DNA of 64,000 bases from VAZQ01 sp035263865 (GTDB taxonomy: Bacteria; Pseudomonadota; Alphaproteobacteria; Rhizobiales; Xanthobacteraceae), in the NCBI GenBank assembly GCA_035263865.1, contig DATFQX010000052.1, positions 1 through 64,000 on the forward strand, read 5' to 3'. Each line of letters starts with the position of its first letter. Within the stretch, counting starts at the first letter, position 1. Below are positions 17,383-25,914 of the stretch, one piece after another. Under the pieces are notes generated by a model, which ran no database searches, was not told the origin of the DNA, and worked only from the letters and a program-made list of their open reading frames with translations. The position numbers were made by a program, and so were the translations under genes.

Positions 17383-17907
17383 ATGCGATTTCCGCTGTTG
17401 AGTCTGCTCACCGGATGTATGAGCCTTGCTGGGGTCGCGACCTCGGACGCAACCTCTTGGACGTCGGCGAAATTTCCCGGCGAACAAAACCGCGCCGTCC
17501 AAGGATGCGCCGACGATGCGCAGAATCCCGGCGACTGGTTCTGCATTGTCATCCGCTGCGATCGGCCCGGCTCGCCGCTGAGCCTGTATGTCTCGGCGCC
17601 GGGACCGGATATTCACGGTGACATCAAGCTCACCGTTGATGAACAGAGCTTCTCCGTTTCGCTCCCGGCATCGCTCAAATCGCCGCTTCCGTTGTCGAGC
17701 CGTGCCGAAGCGCTTCCCTCTGCTGCCCTCGATGCAATGAAAGCGGGAAGCGCGATCTCGGTTCAGGGCTTGCATGTTCAAGCGCCATATAACCGAATTT
17801 CGCTGGAGAATTCCCGCAAAGCCATCGAACGCGTCGAATGGACGTGTGAGGGGCCATATCCCGTACGCTTCTGGCGGGGGATCACGAGGCGATTGCGTTT
17901 CCTCTGA
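17383..17907 (+). CDS. Hypothetical exported protein (possible lipoprotein)
   Basis: A 174-residue protein of no recognised family. It begins MRFPLLSLLTGC, where LTGC could be a lipobox with Cys12 as the lipid-modified residue, though the signal would be short. The body (QNPGDWFCIVIRCDRPGSPLS, then strand-rich segments) suggests a beta-sandwich domain, and four Cys remain in the mature part (CADD, FCIVIRC, WTC), possibly two disulfides. It ends one base from the convergent binding-protein gene. Real-gene status rests on the signal-like start and plausible composition. Confidence 0.6.
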   Translation: MRFPLLSLLTGCMSLAGVATSDATSWTSAKFPGEQNRAVQGCADDAQNPGDWFCIVIRCDRPGSPLSLYVSAPGPDIHGDIKLTVDEQSFSVSLPASLKSPLPLSSRAEALPSAALDAMKAGSAISVQGLHVQAPYNRISLENSRKAIERVEWTCEGPYPVRFWRGITRRLRFL

Positions 17908-17908
17908 T

Positions 17909-19171
17909 CTACTTCTTCCGCGCTTCGGCGTACGGATAGATCATGCTGCCGGTCTTGTACTCGGCCGGCAACAGGATCACCTGTTTGGTGCCGGCACGGA
18001 ATTGCTCGAGATCGTTCGGGGCGATGTTCTGAAATTGCGTGAAGAGTTGCCGCGATTTAGCCCACTCACCGTCCATGCCGAATGCAATGTCCCCGACGAC
18101 TGTCTTGAACGTGTTGGCGTGGATGTAGGCGGCGAGCTTGTCATCATTGGTGTTCTTGGTTGCTTCCACCGCCTGAGCGAGCACCTGCCCCGCCGCATAG
18201 CCGAACGGCACGAAGCCGTAGCCGAGCGGATCGACGCCTTGGCCGGCCGCTTTGGCCTGGTAGCGGTTGAACAGATCGGCGACGCCGGAGAATTCGAACG
18301 GCGGCGCGCGCACAAAGCTTTCGCCGATGACGAGACCGTTGGCGAGCGGGCCGAGCTGGACCTTGATCGGCGTCACCAGCAGGCCGATCATGGCGCCGCC
18401 GAACATTTTTGGCACGAGATTGATTTCATTCGCTGCGCGAATGATGCCGACCGTGTCCGGCGGATAGGCGGCAACATACACGATGTCGGCGTTCGCGGCC
18501 TGCACGGCGCGCATGACCGGCAGAAAATCGGTGGTCGGCGGTGGATACGACCGCTCGTAAGCGACGTTGAAGCCGAGCGCCTTGGCGTTATCGCGCGCGG
18601 CGTCGGCGGCGGTCTTGGCGAACTCTGCGTCGGCGGACACGATCGCCACGGTCTGCGGCTTGGGTGACTGTGCCGCCGCGAGCTCGAAGAAGCCGTCCGA
18701 GAACGCACCCGGTCCCTTCGGCCCAACCGGGACCATGGAAAAGTACTTCGGATAGTTGAAGTGCTGGTTGATGCCGATCGCCAGGAAGCTGATCGTGGTC
18801 TTGTTGTTCTGCATGATCACCGGCATCGCCGGCGCAACCATATTGGTCGCATATGGCCCGAGCAGCAGGTCGACCTTGTCGACGGTGATGAGCTTTGTAT
18901 AGAGCGCCGGCACGGTGCTCGGATTGCTCTGATCGTCGTAATAGACGAGCTCGACCGGCCGTCCGAGCAGCCCGCCTTTGGCGTTGACGTCGTCGCGCCA
19001 AAATTCCAGCGCCATCAGGATCTGCTTGCCGTTTACAGCGACGCCGCCGGTGAGCGCCAAACTCACGCCGACCTTCATCGGATCGGCGGCCTGCGCGGGC
19101 GCTGCCGCGAATGAAGCTAAACTCAGCGCGACGAGCACTTGCCAGCCAATGCGCAGGCGCGGGATGAACAT
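17909..19171 (-). CDS. ABC-transporter substrate-binding protein, branched-chain amino-acid type
   Basis: A 420-residue type I periplasmic binding protein (LivK/Peripla_BP_6). The signal peptide is residues 1-28 (VALSLASFAAAPAQA). The mature protein starts with MKVGVSLALTGG, followed by GGLLGRPVELVYYDDQSNP and the LLLGPYATNMV hinge segment, all family hallmarks. Ligands of this class range from branched-chain amino acids to amides, urea and aromatic acids. No livHMGF genes adjoin, so it is an orphan receptor that must use membrane components encoded elsewhere or act as a sensor. It has a 148-bp upstream gap before the oxidase operon end. Confidence 0.92.
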   Translation of the reverse strand: MFIPRLRIGWQVLVALSLASFAAAPAQAADPMKVGVSLALTGGVAVNGKQILMALEFWRDDVNAKGGLLGRPVELVYYDDQSNPSTVPALYTKLITVDKVDLLLGPYATNMVAPAMPVIMQNNKTTISFLAIGINQHFNYPKYFSMVPVGPKGPGAFSDGFFELAAAQSPKPQTVAIVSADAEFAKTAADAARDNAKALGFNVAYERSYPPPTTDFLPVMRAVQAANADIVYVAAYPPDTVGIIRAANEINLVPKMFGGAMIGLLVTPIKVQLGPLANGLVIGESFVRAPPFEFSGVADLFNRYQAKAAGQGVDPLGYGFVPFGYAAGQVLAQAVEATKNTNDDKLAAYIHANTFKTVVGDIAFGMDGEWAKSRQLFTQFQNIAPNDLEQFRAGTKQVILLPAEYKTGSMIYPYAEARKK

Positions 19172-19319
19172 GGCTTCCTCCCTTGGATCTCCGTCGTCTT
19201 ATGTGAATGCGACTATTCGGCCGCTTGCACTTATTCGGCAGCATTCACGCCGGCGTCACGAACCAGAATCCGATGTATATCGAGCGCGGCCAGCGACTAA
19301 CAAAGCGGCGAGCGTCGAA

Positions 19320-20150
19320 CTATCTGAAACCCGCTCGATAATACACCCCCAGCCCATCGATCTCGGCCGGTGTGAGTTTTGCGGCGATTGTTCGCATGCG
19401 CCCATAAACGTCGTTGCGGCGATGACCTGCGGCATATTCCTTCAATTGCAAGACAATGTAGTCTTTCCCTTGCTCGGCAAGAATGGGCGTCTCGATCGGA
19501 CCACCGGAGCCCGGCCGATGGCATGACGCGCAGGGCGGGATATTGCGGCTGGGATCGCCGAGTTCGACCAGGCGCACGATGGCTGCAGGCGATTCCGCGA
19601 GTGTCGTTGGATTTGGGTTGCGCTTCGGCTGAGCCGCGTAATACGCGGCAATGTCGGCGAGCGTGGCTTCATCGAGAGCCTTCGCGATGTCCGTCATCAA
19701 CGGATGTGTTCGGCTGCCTGTTCTATAGTCATTGAGCTGCTTGTAGATTGCCGCACCAGATTGACCGGCAAGGTTCGGATATTCAGGAGCCCGCGACACG
19801 CCCTGCTCACCGTGACAAGCGACGCAGACCTCTTGTGCTTTGGCAGCGCCCCGTTCCGGTTTGGCATTGGCGAGAATCTGCAAGAGGTCCGGGGTCCAGA
19901 CCACTTTGGAAACCGGCGTCGGCGGCGTGCGGTCGGGGATCTGCTGGCGCGCCGGCGATCCCGGCAAGATGCCAAGCGCCCGGCAGATGGCGGTATAGGC
20001 ATCGATTCCGTCGCTCCGTCCCTGGACCACGGGGATGATCAGCACGCCCAGAAGAACGCCACTGAGCGCGATTGCGAACACGGCGACGGTGGCCCAAAGC
20101 CGCCACGGCCGATCGGAAGCATGAGGGTCGGAGCTCGATGCGTGCGTCAT
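19320..20150 (-). CDS. Membrane-anchored diheme cytochrome c
   Basis: A 276-residue cytochrome with one N-terminal anchor helix (about residues 17-41) and two c-type heme sites: CVACH at 109-113 and CASCH at 207-211. Candidate axial Met residues lie in HPLMTDIA and YGRMRTIA, giving a cytochrome c4-like tandem. It follows the oxidase subunit I gene by 10 bp and is probably the electron donor to the CuA site from the periplasmic side. The ATG at 20150 is chosen because upstream codons run into the subunit I gene. Confidence 0.88.
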   Translation of the reverse strand: MTHASSSDPHASDRPWRLWATVAVFAIALSGVLLGVLIIPVVQGRSDGIDAYTAICRALGILPGSPARQQIPDRTPPTPVSKVVWTPDLLQILANAKPERGAAKAQEVCVACHGEQGVSRAPEYPNLAGQSGAAIYKQLNDYRTGSRTHPLMTDIAKALDEATLADIAAYYAAQPKRNPNPTTLAESPAAIVRLVELGDPSRNIPPCASCHRPGSGGPIETPILAEQGKDYIVLQLKEYAAGHRRNDVYGRMRTIAAKLTPAEIDGLGVYYRAGFR

Positions 20151-20160
20151 CGCGCTTGTC

Positions 20161-21777
20161 TTAATACATCCGATGCACCATCGCGGTGGGCGACGGCGCG
20201 AGCGCAAACTGTGCGATCGGGTATCCGTAGGCCAGCAGCATCAGCACAAGAACCAGTACGTTCCAGAGCGCAAATCCGTTGAGTGCAGCCGGAACGCGCC
20301 GCGGCGGGTCAACGGCCAGCGCGTAGAGCGGCTGCTGCAAGGCGGGCAATGTGCTGCGGTGAAGGACGGCGAGATTGCGCACGAACAGAAGCGCGGATGC
20401 GAGCAGCACCAAACCGCCGGCAAGCGACATGATCACCAGCGGCCCCCAGCCGGCGATGATCGGATCGGCATAGTTGAAATTGGCGACCCGCCGCCATTGG
20501 CCCTGCAAGCCCAACCAGTGCCATGGCAAGGTCATCACCATCATGCCGATGAACCATAGCCACAGCTGGACCCGAAGCGGCAGGGTTGAGTCGTGGGCGT
20601 GGCCGGTGAGGCGTGGCCAGATCTCGTAGGCGATTGCGAAATACATGATGACGGCGGAGCCGCCAAAGATCAGATGAAAGTGCGCCGTTATCCACGAGGT
20701 GTTGTGCACCATCGCGTTCATGCCGTAGCCCATGTTGATGAGCCCGCCGAAACCGCCGAAGCCAAGCATCACGAAGGAAAGGCCGGTTGCCAGCACGATC
20801 GGCCGTTCCCACGGCAGCGCCGCGATCCAGCCGAAAACGCCACGCCCGCCGCGCAGGCGTCCCGCAATTTCCAGCGATGCGGTGATGGTGAAGATCGTCA
20901 GCAGCGTGGGTACAGCCACAAACGCCGTGAGCAGCACCTGAATGAATTTCCAGCCATTGCCATGCTCGGGATCCATTAGCAGGTGATGCATTCCGACGGG
21001 CAGGCTGTAGAGCAACAATAGAATGAAGGTGACGCGGCCCAGGGTATCGCTGTAGAGGCGTCCGCCCGCCGCGCGCGGCAGCATCGTATAGAATGCGATG
21101 TAAGCCGGGATGAGCCAGAAATAGACAATCGCATGCAGCGTCCACGAAAACAGTGTCCGCGCCAACCCTGCATCGATTGTTTGCACCAATCCCAATGCCG
21201 CAGGGATGACTTGAAACAGCAGTTCGGCCGCCACGCCAACAGTTGTCCAAAGCCACAACACCGCATTTGCTACGGTCGCGAACATCGCTAGCGGCACGGG
21301 CCGCCCCGGATTTGCGCGCTTCCACGCAGCCATCGCGACGAGCATGAGGACGCACCAGATCCAGGAACCGGCCACCACGAGCACGAGCCCGATATAGAAC
21401 CAGGGGCTGCCGGTGAGCGGAGGATAAAACGTATAGAGCACCGAGGCCTCGCCCATGAGAATTGGGATCAGCGCCATGAACACGCCGATGAATCCCATCC
21501 AGAAGCCGAGCCACCCCCAAGCTTTGCCTGGGAGCGGGCGGGCGAGCGCAGTCACGGCGACGAAATAGCCGAAGCCCATGATGAAGAAAGTGGTCATCAC
21601 ATAGGCCATGGAGACGCCGTGCGCGGTGACTGAAATGAAATACTGTCCCGGCGTGCCGATATTGGCGCCCAATGGGCTGCGCACCCACATCTGCCAAGTG
21701 CCAAGGAAGGCGGCGATCAGAAATGCGCCGAACGCGACCCAAAAATGCGCACGACAAAGCCGCTCAACGTTGCGCAC
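20161..21777 (-). CDS. ba3-type heme-copper oxidase subunit I
   Basis: A 538-residue membrane protein with about 13 helices, the catalytic subunit of a terminal oxidase reducing O2 to water. Low-spin heme ligands are His53 (TAHGVSMAY) and His368; the active-site heme ligand is His366 in ITAHFHLIFGG. CuB ligands are His215, which is four residues before Tyr219 in HAIVYFW (the cross-linked His-Tyr pair), and His264/265 in MHHLLMDP. The D- and E-residues of A-type K/D channels are not apparent, and the sequence pattern is that of B-type oxidases. GTG 21777 overlaps the end of subunit II by 14 bases and has GGGAGA 7 bases upstream. No subunit III gene is present. Confidence 0.9.
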   Translation of the reverse strand: MRNVERLCRAHFWVAFGAFLIAAFLGTWQMWVRSPLGANIGTPGQYFISVTAHGVSMAYVMTTFFIMGFGYFVAVTALARPLPGKAWGWLGFWMGFIGVFMALIPILMGEASVLYTFYPPLTGSPWFYIGLVLVVAGSWIWCVLMLVAMAAWKRANPGRPVPLAMFATVANAVLWLWTTVGVAAELLFQVIPAALGLVQTIDAGLARTLFSWTLHAIVYFWLIPAYIAFYTMLPRAAGGRLYSDTLGRVTFILLLLYSLPVGMHHLLMDPEHGNGWKFIQVLLTAFVAVPTLLTIFTITASLEIAGRLRGGRGVFGWIAALPWERPIVLATGLSFVMLGFGGFGGLINMGYGMNAMVHNTSWITAHFHLIFGGSAVIMYFAIAYEIWPRLTGHAHDSTLPLRVQLWLWFIGMMVMTLPWHWLGLQGQWRRVANFNYADPIIAGWGPLVIMSLAGGLVLLASALLFVRNLAVLHRSTLPALQQPLYALAVDPPRRVPAALNGFALWNVLVLVLMLLAYGYPIAQFALAPSPTAMVHRMY

Positions 21778-22321
21778 AGGCGACTCTCCCGTCCCGATCC
21801 GGCTTGAACTCGTTTTCCGGCACGACCTGCACGTTGGCCCACATGTCGCTGTGGCCGAGCCCGCAATACTCATGACAAGGCATGAGCAGGTCTCCGGATT
21901 GGGTGAATTCGGTGTACACCTGTGCGACAAAGCCGGGCACTACCATGGTGTTCACGTTGGTCCCGGTGATGAGGAGACCGTGAACGACGTCTGGTGCGGC
22001 GAAGCGCAATGTGACGCGGCGCCCGCGCGGAACCGCAATGCAACGGGGAACGAACATGAATTGCGTGGCGATGACCCGCACAGTGACGCCGCCGTCCGGC
22101 GCGACCGTCGTTCCTAGATTTTGTTCGGCGAACTCGCCCGACAGATGCAACGTCTTGGGATCGATATGCTCCACGTTGCTGGGTGGATTGATGTCTCTGG
22201 TCAGGGCGGTGAACACGATCATGCCGAGGATCGCAGCAACGAGCACCCCGACGCCGAACGCCCACAGCAGTTCGGTGCCGAGAACTCGCCGCTCGTGTCC
22301 TTCCGCTGCTTGCTCGCTCAC
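21764..22321 (-). CDS. Cytochrome c oxidase subunit II (CuA)
   Basis: A 185-residue protein with a single N-terminal helix (about residues 17-40) and a periplasmic cupredoxin domain carrying the binuclear CuA site: His114, Cys149, Glu151, Cys153, His157 and Met160 (CHEYCGLGHSDM). One anchor instead of two is usual for ba3-type enzymes. Receives electrons from cytochrome c and hands them to subunit I. The GTG start is 3 bp after the stop of the small upstream gene. Confidence 0.92.
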   Translation of the reverse strand: MSEQAAEGHERRVLGTELLWAFGVGVLVAAILGMIVFTALTRDINPPSNVEHIDPKTLHLSGEFAEQNLGTTVAPDGGVTVRVIATQFMFVPRCIAVPRGRRVTLRFAAPDVVHGLLITGTNVNTMVVPGFVAQVYTEFTQSGDLLMPCHEYCGLGHSDMWANVQVVPENEFKPDRDGRVACAQR

Positions 22322-22324
22322 GGG

Positions 22325-22522
22325 CTAGCCCACCCCGCCGCGCGGGAGGAAGACGAGCAGATAGATCGCCAGATAGCCGATCACCAGCAAGGCCACGGCA
22401 ACGCTGGCCACGACACCGGCTCCGAGCGGCACGACGCGCATGACCTCGGTGAGCGCGGCTTCATCGGCTTGATCAGCGACTTCGGGCGAAACGTCAGCAG
22501 CGGAAGATTGAACAGCAGGCAT
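22325..22522 (-). CDS. Small single-helix membrane protein, candidate oxidase subunit IIa
   Basis: A 65-residue protein with an acidic N-terminal half (ADVSPEVADQADEAALTEV) and one transmembrane helix (about residues 36-58). First gene of the ba3-oxidase operon, three bases before subunit II. Position, size and single helix match the small accessory subunit (IIa) of B-type oxidases, although I cannot confirm homology by eye. GGGGGG lies 9 bases before the ATG. Confidence 0.65.
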   Translation of the reverse strand: MPAVQSSAADVSPEVADQADEAALTEVMRVVPLGAGVVASVAVALLVIGYLAIYLLVFLPRGGVG

Positions 22523-22622
22523 GATCGGCGTGCCCCCCAGATGGTGCGCCAGGAAAGCTCTGCGAGTCGAATACTACACCGCCGTCGCCAAAACGCCAGC
22601 ACTTCACGGAAACAGCGCCCGC

Positions 22623-23597
22623 TCAACGATTGAGCCACACTGTCATGCCAGGCTCAAATTTGCTCGCATCGCGCTGCGGATCGAGGCGCAGGCGCACCGT
22701 ATTGCGGTCGTGGTCGCCGACCGCGCGCTCCGCCTGCCAGGTTGCGAAGGGCCCGAGCGGCAGGATCTCCGTGACGAGCGCCGGGATCGCTTCGCTCGCG
22801 CCCGTCCTCCTCACGTCGACCGTCATTCCCACCCTGATGCCGTGCAGGAAATCTTCACGCACGTTGAAGGACAACCATTGCTTGCCGGTTTCTTCGATGA
22901 CCAAGACCGGCTGGCCGGCGCGCACGTTCTCGCCGACCTCGGCGACGATGACGCTGACAACGCCGTCGTCGGGCGCGCGCAGAATTGTCTTATCCAGGCG
23001 GCGCTCGAGAACGGCAAGCGCGGCCGCGGCGGCCTCCACCCGCGCGTCGGCGATGCCGCGCTCCTCCTTGGTCGGGCCGGCCTGCGCCGCGGCGTGGTTG
23101 GCTTCCGCCTCGGCGACGTCGGCGCTCGCGCTCGCGAGGTCGTTCTGCGTCTGGTCGAGCGTCTGCTGCGTGGCGGTTTGGCTGCGCGCGAGGTAGGCGG
23201 CGCGGTCGAGCTGCGATTGTGCATAAGCGAGCCGAGACTTTGCCTTCTCGATCTCCGAGGCAAGCGCGGCGATCTCTTCATCGCGCACGCCGGCATAGAT
23301 GTGGTCGCGGGAAGCGGATGCGGCGGCAAGTTCGGCGCGCGCCTGCGTCACCGCCGCGGTCAGCTCCAACGCATTGAGCTCGGCGACGATGTCGCCCGCA
23401 CGAACGCGGGCGCCCTTCTCGACCTTGATGGCGGTGAGCTGGCCGCCCACCTCGGGCGCGACGCGGACCTCGGTCGCGCGCACGACGCCGACGATGGGCG
23501 CGGGTGCTTCGTGGCGCCACAAGATATATCCGCCCACCCCGGCCGCGAGGATGATGAGACCGAATGCGGCGATACCGCCGGACCTGCGGCTAAGCAT
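22623..23597 (-). CDS. HlyD/EmrA-family membrane-fusion (adaptor) protein
   Basis: A 324-residue periplasmic adaptor anchored by one N-terminal helix (residues 9-27). Order: first half of the barrel-sandwich lipoyl domain (EVRVAPEVGGQLTAIKVEKGARVRAGD), a long alpha-helical coiled-coil hairpin (about 75-200, rich in Ala/Glu/Gln), second lipoyl half (ILRAPDDGVVSVIVAEVGENVRAGQ), then a beta-barrel domain. Its ATG overlaps the permease by 8 bases with GGAGG 7 bases upstream, so the two are translated together. It would bridge the inner-membrane permease to an outer-membrane channel; no TolC-like gene is present. Confidence 0.88.
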   Translation of the reverse strand: MLSRRSGGIAAFGLIILAAGVGGYILWRHEAPAPIVGVVRATEVRVAPEVGGQLTAIKVEKGARVRAGDIVAELNALELTAAVTQARAELAAASASRDHIYAGVRDEEIAALASEIEKAKSRLAYAQSQLDRAAYLARSQTATQQTLDQTQNDLASASADVAEAEANHAAAQAGPTKEERGIADARVEAAAAALAVLERRLDKTILRAPDDGVVSVIVAEVGENVRAGQPVLVIEETGKQWLSFNVREDFLHGIRVGMTVDVRRTGASEAIPALVTEILPLGPFATWQAERAVGDHDRNTVRLRLDPQRDASKFEPGMTVWLNR

Positions 23598-25914
23598 GCG
23601 CCTGCCTCCGCTTCACCAAAAACGCCGACAGCACCGCGAGCGCGAAGTAGATGATGGCAAGCGCCCACAGGCCGCGCCAGTCGCGCGCCACTTCCCACAG
23701 GCTTGCGCCCAGCTGATCGATGCGGACGATGCCATCGATTGCGAGATCAGAGGGGAATATGTAGCCGACAGCGAGGACGGGCTTTGGAATCGCTTCCCGC
23801 GGCCAGGAAAATCCGGTCAGGAACAGCTGCGGAAGGCTCGTGCCGAGAAAAATAAGCGTCGGAGTCTCGGGATGCTTGAACCAGGCACCCGCAGCCTGCG
23901 CCATGAAGCTGGTCGCCAGAACGAAGACGGACGCGAGCGCGAAGAGTTGCAGCGGATGGCCCAGCGTAGAGAAGCCGTATAAGCGCGGCAGCACGATGAA
24001 GTAGAGCGCCAGCGCGGGCAAAAAGATCGTCAGGTGCGCGATGCCACGGCCGAGAACGGTCGCAAACGCGCCGCCGCCAGGCTGTGCCAGCGCAATCACG
24101 GTCAGCATGGATGCGCCGATCAGGAGCATCTGGTGCAGGATCAGCACGAAGGCCGCCGGCACGATATAACTCGCGTAAGCGCCGACCGGATTGAAGATCG
24201 GCTGCAGCAGGATTTCGGCCGGACTCGCCGAGGCGAGCGCGGCCTTGACGAGGCTGCCGTCCGTGCGCGCGCCGCCGGCGGCAAGTTCCGAGGTTAGCGT
24301 ATCGATGGCGACGACGATTCCATTCGCCATCGATCGGTAAAGGAACAGATAAGTGGCGTCGGCAAAGATCGGAAGGTGGACGCTCGTACCCTTGAGCATA
24401 TCGCGCTCCGCCCCGGGCGGGATGGCGACCACGGCGAAAGCCTCGCCGCGGTCGAGCGCCGCGTGCGCTTCGGCGAGCATGTCGGCTTGCACGGCCACGC
24501 TGACCGCGCCGCTGGCGTCAAGCGTCTGCACGATGCTGCGGCTGAGTTCGCTCAGGTCGTTATCGACGACCGCGATCGGAATCTTGCGCAGGATCTGGTT
24601 GAGATAGGGCTGCGGGTAATAGACGCCATAGACGATCGGTGCCACCACCAGCAGCAGGAACGCCCCGCGGATCGCGAGTACGCGCCGCCACTCGGCGGCA
24701 AAAGCTCCGGTCACCCCGCGCAGCGCGGCGGAAGCAGCCGCCGGCTCCGCTTCGGGCGCTGCACGCGGCGTGCTTGCTGCGATCGCGCGCAGGCGTAGAA
24801 ACGCGAGTAACGTGTACAGCACGGCGAGCGCTGCCAACGCCGCGAAAGGGCGCGCGGAATCATAGACCGGCAGCCCGCGAGCCGCCTGACCGAGCAGCAC
24901 CGCCATGTACCAGCGCAGCGGCAGAAGCGCGCCCCAGGCCAGCGCGAATGCGTTCATGCCGAGAACGGGAAATCCGACGCCGGCATAGCCGAATGCGGGT
25001 GAGACAATGAGACCGGTGAGACCTAGACCGGTCGCGAGATCGCGGACCAGAAGCTGCATCAGCGCTCCCAGGGCGAGATAGCCGACGATCAGCAGCGTTG
25101 CCGCGACGACCATCATCGGCGCATTGCCTCTGAAGGAGATCCCGAGCAATCCCTCCAGAATGAGCGGCACCAGCAGCATGATGACGAAGAAGATGGCAAA
25201 CAGCGGCGCGAGCTTGCCGGTGAGTGCAATGATTGGATTGCCGCCCGCGCATGCAAGCCAGCTGCGCATGCTGCGGCGGTGGAATTCGGAGCCCACTGCG
25301 TAGCCGGCGGCGAGCGCTGTCACCACGTGGAGCACCATCGGCAATAACGCCCGCAGCAGGAACTGTGCGTAGTTGCGCTCCGGATTGACCAGCATGATCG
25401 TCTCGACGACGAGCGAGCCGATGCGCGAGGCTTGCGGCGCGCCGCGCGCCCCGGCCGCCGCGCTGTCAACGGCGGCCGCGAGACTGTCGCTCAGCCCTGA
25501 GGACGCAATGCCCGCAGCGGTCAGGAATTGCTGATTATAGAAGGCGACGACTTGCGGACGCCGCCCGGCCTTCAGGTCGCGCTCGAAATTGGCGGGAATG
25601 TAGACGCCGGCAATGGCCTCGCCGCCGCGGATTGCGCGGGCGGCGGACGCGAGATCGCCGGAACGCTCGACGATGTCGAGATTGGGAGACGCAGCCACCT
25701 GTTCGATGAAAATCCGCGACGTGTCGGATCGGTCCGCGTCGACGACAACAACGCCAAGCTCCCGGATGACCGGATGACTGAACACTCCGGTCAGCACTGC
25801 GAAGGCAAACAACGGCACAGCAAAGATGAGTATGCGCGCTGCGCGATCGTGCAGCAGCCATCGCCATTCACGCCTGACGACGAGCCAGAAGCCGGGCTTG
25901 GGCGCCGGTTTCAT
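23590..25914 (-). CDS. Double ABC-2 type transporter permease
   Basis: A 774-residue membrane protein built of two homologous ABC-2 permease modules (YhhJ/YbhS-like), about residues 1-380 and 400-774. Each has an N-terminal helix, a large periplasmic domain with the typical pattern (VVVVDADRSDTSRIFIEQ in the first, IAVVDNDLSELSRSIVQT in the second) and then five or so helices. Single-module proteins of this family normally pair and use a separate ATP-binding protein. Here both halves are one chain and no ATPase gene adjoins. It overlaps both neighbouring adaptor genes by a few bases, making a tightly coupled export operon. Confidence 0.87.
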   Translation of the reverse strand: MKPAPKPGFWLVVRREWRWLLHDRAARILIFAVPLFAFAVLTGVFSHPVIRELGVVVVDADRSDTSRIFIEQVAASPNLDIVERSGDLASAARAIRGGEAIAGVYIPANFERDLKAGRRPQVVAFYNQQFLTAAGIASSGLSDSLAAAVDSAAAGARGAPQASRIGSLVVETIMLVNPERNYAQFLLRALLPMVLHVVTALAAGYAVGSEFHRRSMRSWLACAGGNPIIALTGKLAPLFAIFFVIMLLVPLILEGLLGISFRGNAPMMVVAATLLIVGYLALGALMQLLVRDLATGLGLTGLIVSPAFGYAGVGFPVLGMNAFALAWGALLPLRWYMAVLLGQAARGLPVYDSARPFAALAALAVLYTLLAFLRLRAIAASTPRAAPEAEPAAASAALRGVTGAFAAEWRRVLAIRGAFLLLVVAPIVYGVYYPQPYLNQILRKIPIAVVDNDLSELSRSIVQTLDASGAVSVAVQADMLAEAHAALDRGEAFAVVAIPPGAERDMLKGTSVHLPIFADATYLFLYRSMANGIVVAIDTLTSELAAGGARTDGSLVKAALASASPAEILLQPIFNPVGAYASYIVPAAFVLILHQMLLIGASMLTVIALAQPGGGAFATVLGRGIAHLTIFLPALALYFIVLPRLYGFSTLGHPLQLFALASVFVLATSFMAQAAGAWFKHPETPTLIFLGTSLPQLFLTGFSWPREAIPKPVLAVGYIFPSDLAIDGIVRIDQLGASLWEVARDWRGLWALAIIYFALAVLSAFLVKRRQAHA

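Noticed and set aside
20309..21757. 482-residue minus-strand frame
   Set aside because: Shifted frame of the oxidase subunit I gene; rich in Arg/His/Ala with no membrane helices.
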